This document shows positions 4,905 through 5,816 of a stretch of 5,816 nucleotides of DNA, piece by piece. A model generated the notes under the pieces. The model ran no database searches, was not told the DNA's origin, and saw only the letters and a program-made list of their open reading frames with translations. Numbering within the stretch: position 1 is the first letter of the stretch; each line of letters starts with the position of its first letter. The position numbers were made by a program, and so were the translations under genes. The stretch comes from SLJK01 sp964567295 (GTDB lineage: Bacteria; Bacillota; Dethiobacteria; DTU022; UBA8154): positions 1 through 5,816 of the forward strand of contig CAZMLU010000082.1 in NCBI GenBank assembly GCA_964567295.1, written 5' to 3'.

Positions 4905-4933
4905 TGGCATGTTCTAACGTGCCAACTTTTTTT
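4905..4933 (+). terminator. Rho-independent terminator after the acyl-CoA dehydrogenase
   Basis: TGGCATGTT (4905-4913) pairs with AACGTGCCA (4916-4924) with one G-T wobble, and after AC a run of seven T residues follows (4927-4933). It lies about 107 bases past the dehydrogenase stop and separates that gene from the TetR regulator, which therefore needs its own promoter. Confidence 0.8.
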
Positions 4934-5067
4934 AAAAAGGTTCTGCTATAGCTCCCTTGGAAGTAAAGGTAGGTTAATGGGCAGGTAGTTCGGTAGAATT
5001 AACAAAAGAGGCACTTATTTTTTGGGTAGTATGCCAGTTTAATTTAACACTAAACTCGAAAAATCTA

Positions 5068-5083
5068 CTTACCTGTAAGGAGG
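5068..5083 (+). promoter_or_regulatory. Inverted repeat overlapping the TetR ribosome site
   Basis: CTTAC (5068-5072) and GTAAG (5075-5079) form a short inverted repeat overlapping TAAGGAGG (5076-5083), the ribosome site of the regulator, ten bases before ATG 5094. It might be half of an autoregulatory operator or a weak translation-limiting stem. The repeat is short and could be chance. Confidence 0.35.
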
Positions 5084-5093
5084 AAATACTGCA

Positions 5094-5699
5094 ATGCCAA
5101 ATACCAGCAAAACCAAAACCGGTTCCCGGGAAAAAATCCTGAATGCAGCCCAGGCCCTGTTTGCAGAAAAAGGTTTTCACAAGACCACTACTTCAGAAAT
5201 AGCTTCTTCTGCCGGGGTAGCTGAAGGAACTATTTTTAAAAATTTTTCCAACAAAGAAAATCTGCTGTTTGCCCTGGTAGATGAGATAGACACGGGTAAT
5301 ATCTCTTCCCTGCTTCAGCTGGCGGTAAACGAAGAAACCAGGCCTACCTTAAGGGAATTTCTAAAAAAGCACATGGCAATGGTTTTAAACAATTTCAACC
5401 TGCTTAAAATCACCCTTTATGAAGCACAGTTCTTCCCTGAACTGAAAAACAAGTTTATAGAAGAAGTGGCCTTAAATATCTTTACTCCCCTGGAAAACTT
5501 TATCGAAAATAAAAGCAACACCGGTGAGTTTAAAGATATTAACCCACAAATAGCCGCCCGCTCCTTTGCAGGTATGATTGTGGCTTTCATTGCCTGGGAA
5601 AATATTTTGCAAGCAGGTGAATATCAGAGCTTTGATAAAATTGAAGTAATAGAAATTGTGCTGGAAATCTTCCTGAGCGGGATAAAAGCAACGGGATAA
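5094..5699 (+). CDS. TetR/AcrR-family transcriptional regulator
   Basis: A protein of 201 residues, normal for the family, starting at ATG 5094 after TAAGGAGG. Residues 11-58 are the TetR DNA-binding domain: SREKILNAAQALFAEKGF, then TTTSEIASSAGVAEGTIFKN with the recognition helix, then FSNKENLL. The remaining about 140 residues are helical with hydrophobic stretches (for example ITLYEAQFFPEL and ARSFAGMIVAFIAWENIL) that would form the ligand pocket and dimer face; they do not reveal the ligand. Regulators of this kind repress neighbouring genes until a small molecule binds. Beside an acyl-CoA dehydrogenase, an acyl-CoA or fatty-acid ligand (FadR-like) is possible, and so is an efflux gene beyond the right edge. 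No convincing promoter or downstream terminator is visible. It appears intact. Confidence 0.92.
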   Translation: MPNTSKTKTGSREKILNAAQALFAEKGFHKTTTSEIASSAGVAEGTIFKNFSNKENLLFALVDEIDTGNISSLLQLAVNEETRPTLREFLKKHMAMVLNNFNLLKITLYEAQFFPELKNKFIEEVALNIFTPLENFIENKSNTGEFKDINPQIAARSFAGMIVAFIAWENILQAGEYQSFDKIEVIEIVLEIFLSGIKATG

Positions 5700-5775
5700 G
5701 CACGGTATATAATAAATTGTAAAGAAATAGTTATTAAACGCTTGATTTCATGTAAACTAACCCCGACTATAGATA

Positions 5776-5804
5776 TTGACAGAAGCGGTTTTTTATTTTA
5801 CCAT
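5776..5804 (+). promoter_or_regulatory. Sigma-A-type promoter for a gene beyond the right edge
   Basis: A perfect TTGACA (5776-5781) and TACCAT (5799-5804, four of six consensus bases) are separated by exactly 17 bases. The -10 overlaps the small palindrome ACCATGGT (5800-5807). It lies 77 bases after the TetR stop and points the same way, so it probably drives the next gene, which is a likely TetR target. Confidence 0.6.
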
Positions 5805-5816
5805 GGTTGTAGTGAG

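Overview
The window looks like an accessory, decaying stretch of a chromosome from an anaerobic Gram-positive bacterium of the Clostridia (Peptococcaceae-like is my guess). The basis is the strong AGGAGG-type ribosome sites, the TTG and GTG starts, an IS66-type element whose end starts GTAAGCGTAC, a YvrJ-type small membrane protein, and an acyl-CoA dehydrogenase beside a TetR regulator. The organism is inferred, not read directly.

Layout. Positions 2-130 (+) hold the last 42 codons of a membrane protein, followed by a U-tailed hairpin. Positions 417-788 (+) encode an unrecognised four-helix membrane protein with a TTG start. From about 826 to 2731 everything reads on the minus strand and has a phage-like flavour. 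In transcription order it contains a promoter (2704-2731), a leader hairpin (2641-2676), a frameshifted gene resembling a small-terminase-position DNA-binding protein (2137-2621), and a short ORF cut by an insertion sequence (2019-2150). These are followed by the left end, tnpA and first 43 codons of tnpB of an IS66 element (1507-2033), the 3' tail of an older gene now fused to tnpB, a YvrJ-family protein (1305-1448), an M15 peptidase-type endolysin (867-1205) and a terminator (826-852).

Positions 2622-3004 are AT-rich and carry no gene. They hold a 14-bp-stem hairpin, an 11-bp tandem duplication and 22-bp iteron-like repeats. Positions 3005-3284 (-) hold a small gene broken by a frameshift. 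Positions 3567-3980 (+) hold an AlbA_2 (Schlafen-type) domain protein that ends abruptly where it is joined out of frame to an acyl-CoA dehydrogenase lacking its N-terminal third (3973-4797). After a good terminator (4905-4933) comes an intact TetR-family regulator (5094-5699) and, at the right edge, a good sigma-A-type promoter (5776-5804) for a gene outside the window.

How it fits together. The endolysin, YvrJ protein, TnpA, four-helix membrane protein and TetR regulator appear intact. At least five other genes are truncated, fused or frameshifted. Two deletion junctions stand out: IS66 tnpB to the gene upstream of yvrJ near 1506/1507, and AlbA_2 to acyl-CoA dehydrogenase near 3973-3976. 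The TetR gene plausibly once regulated fatty-acid or acyl-CoA genes such as the broken dehydrogenase, but that is inferred from adjacency alone. I did not find a convincing intact new system. The most interesting material is the AT-rich repeat and hairpin region and the junctions.
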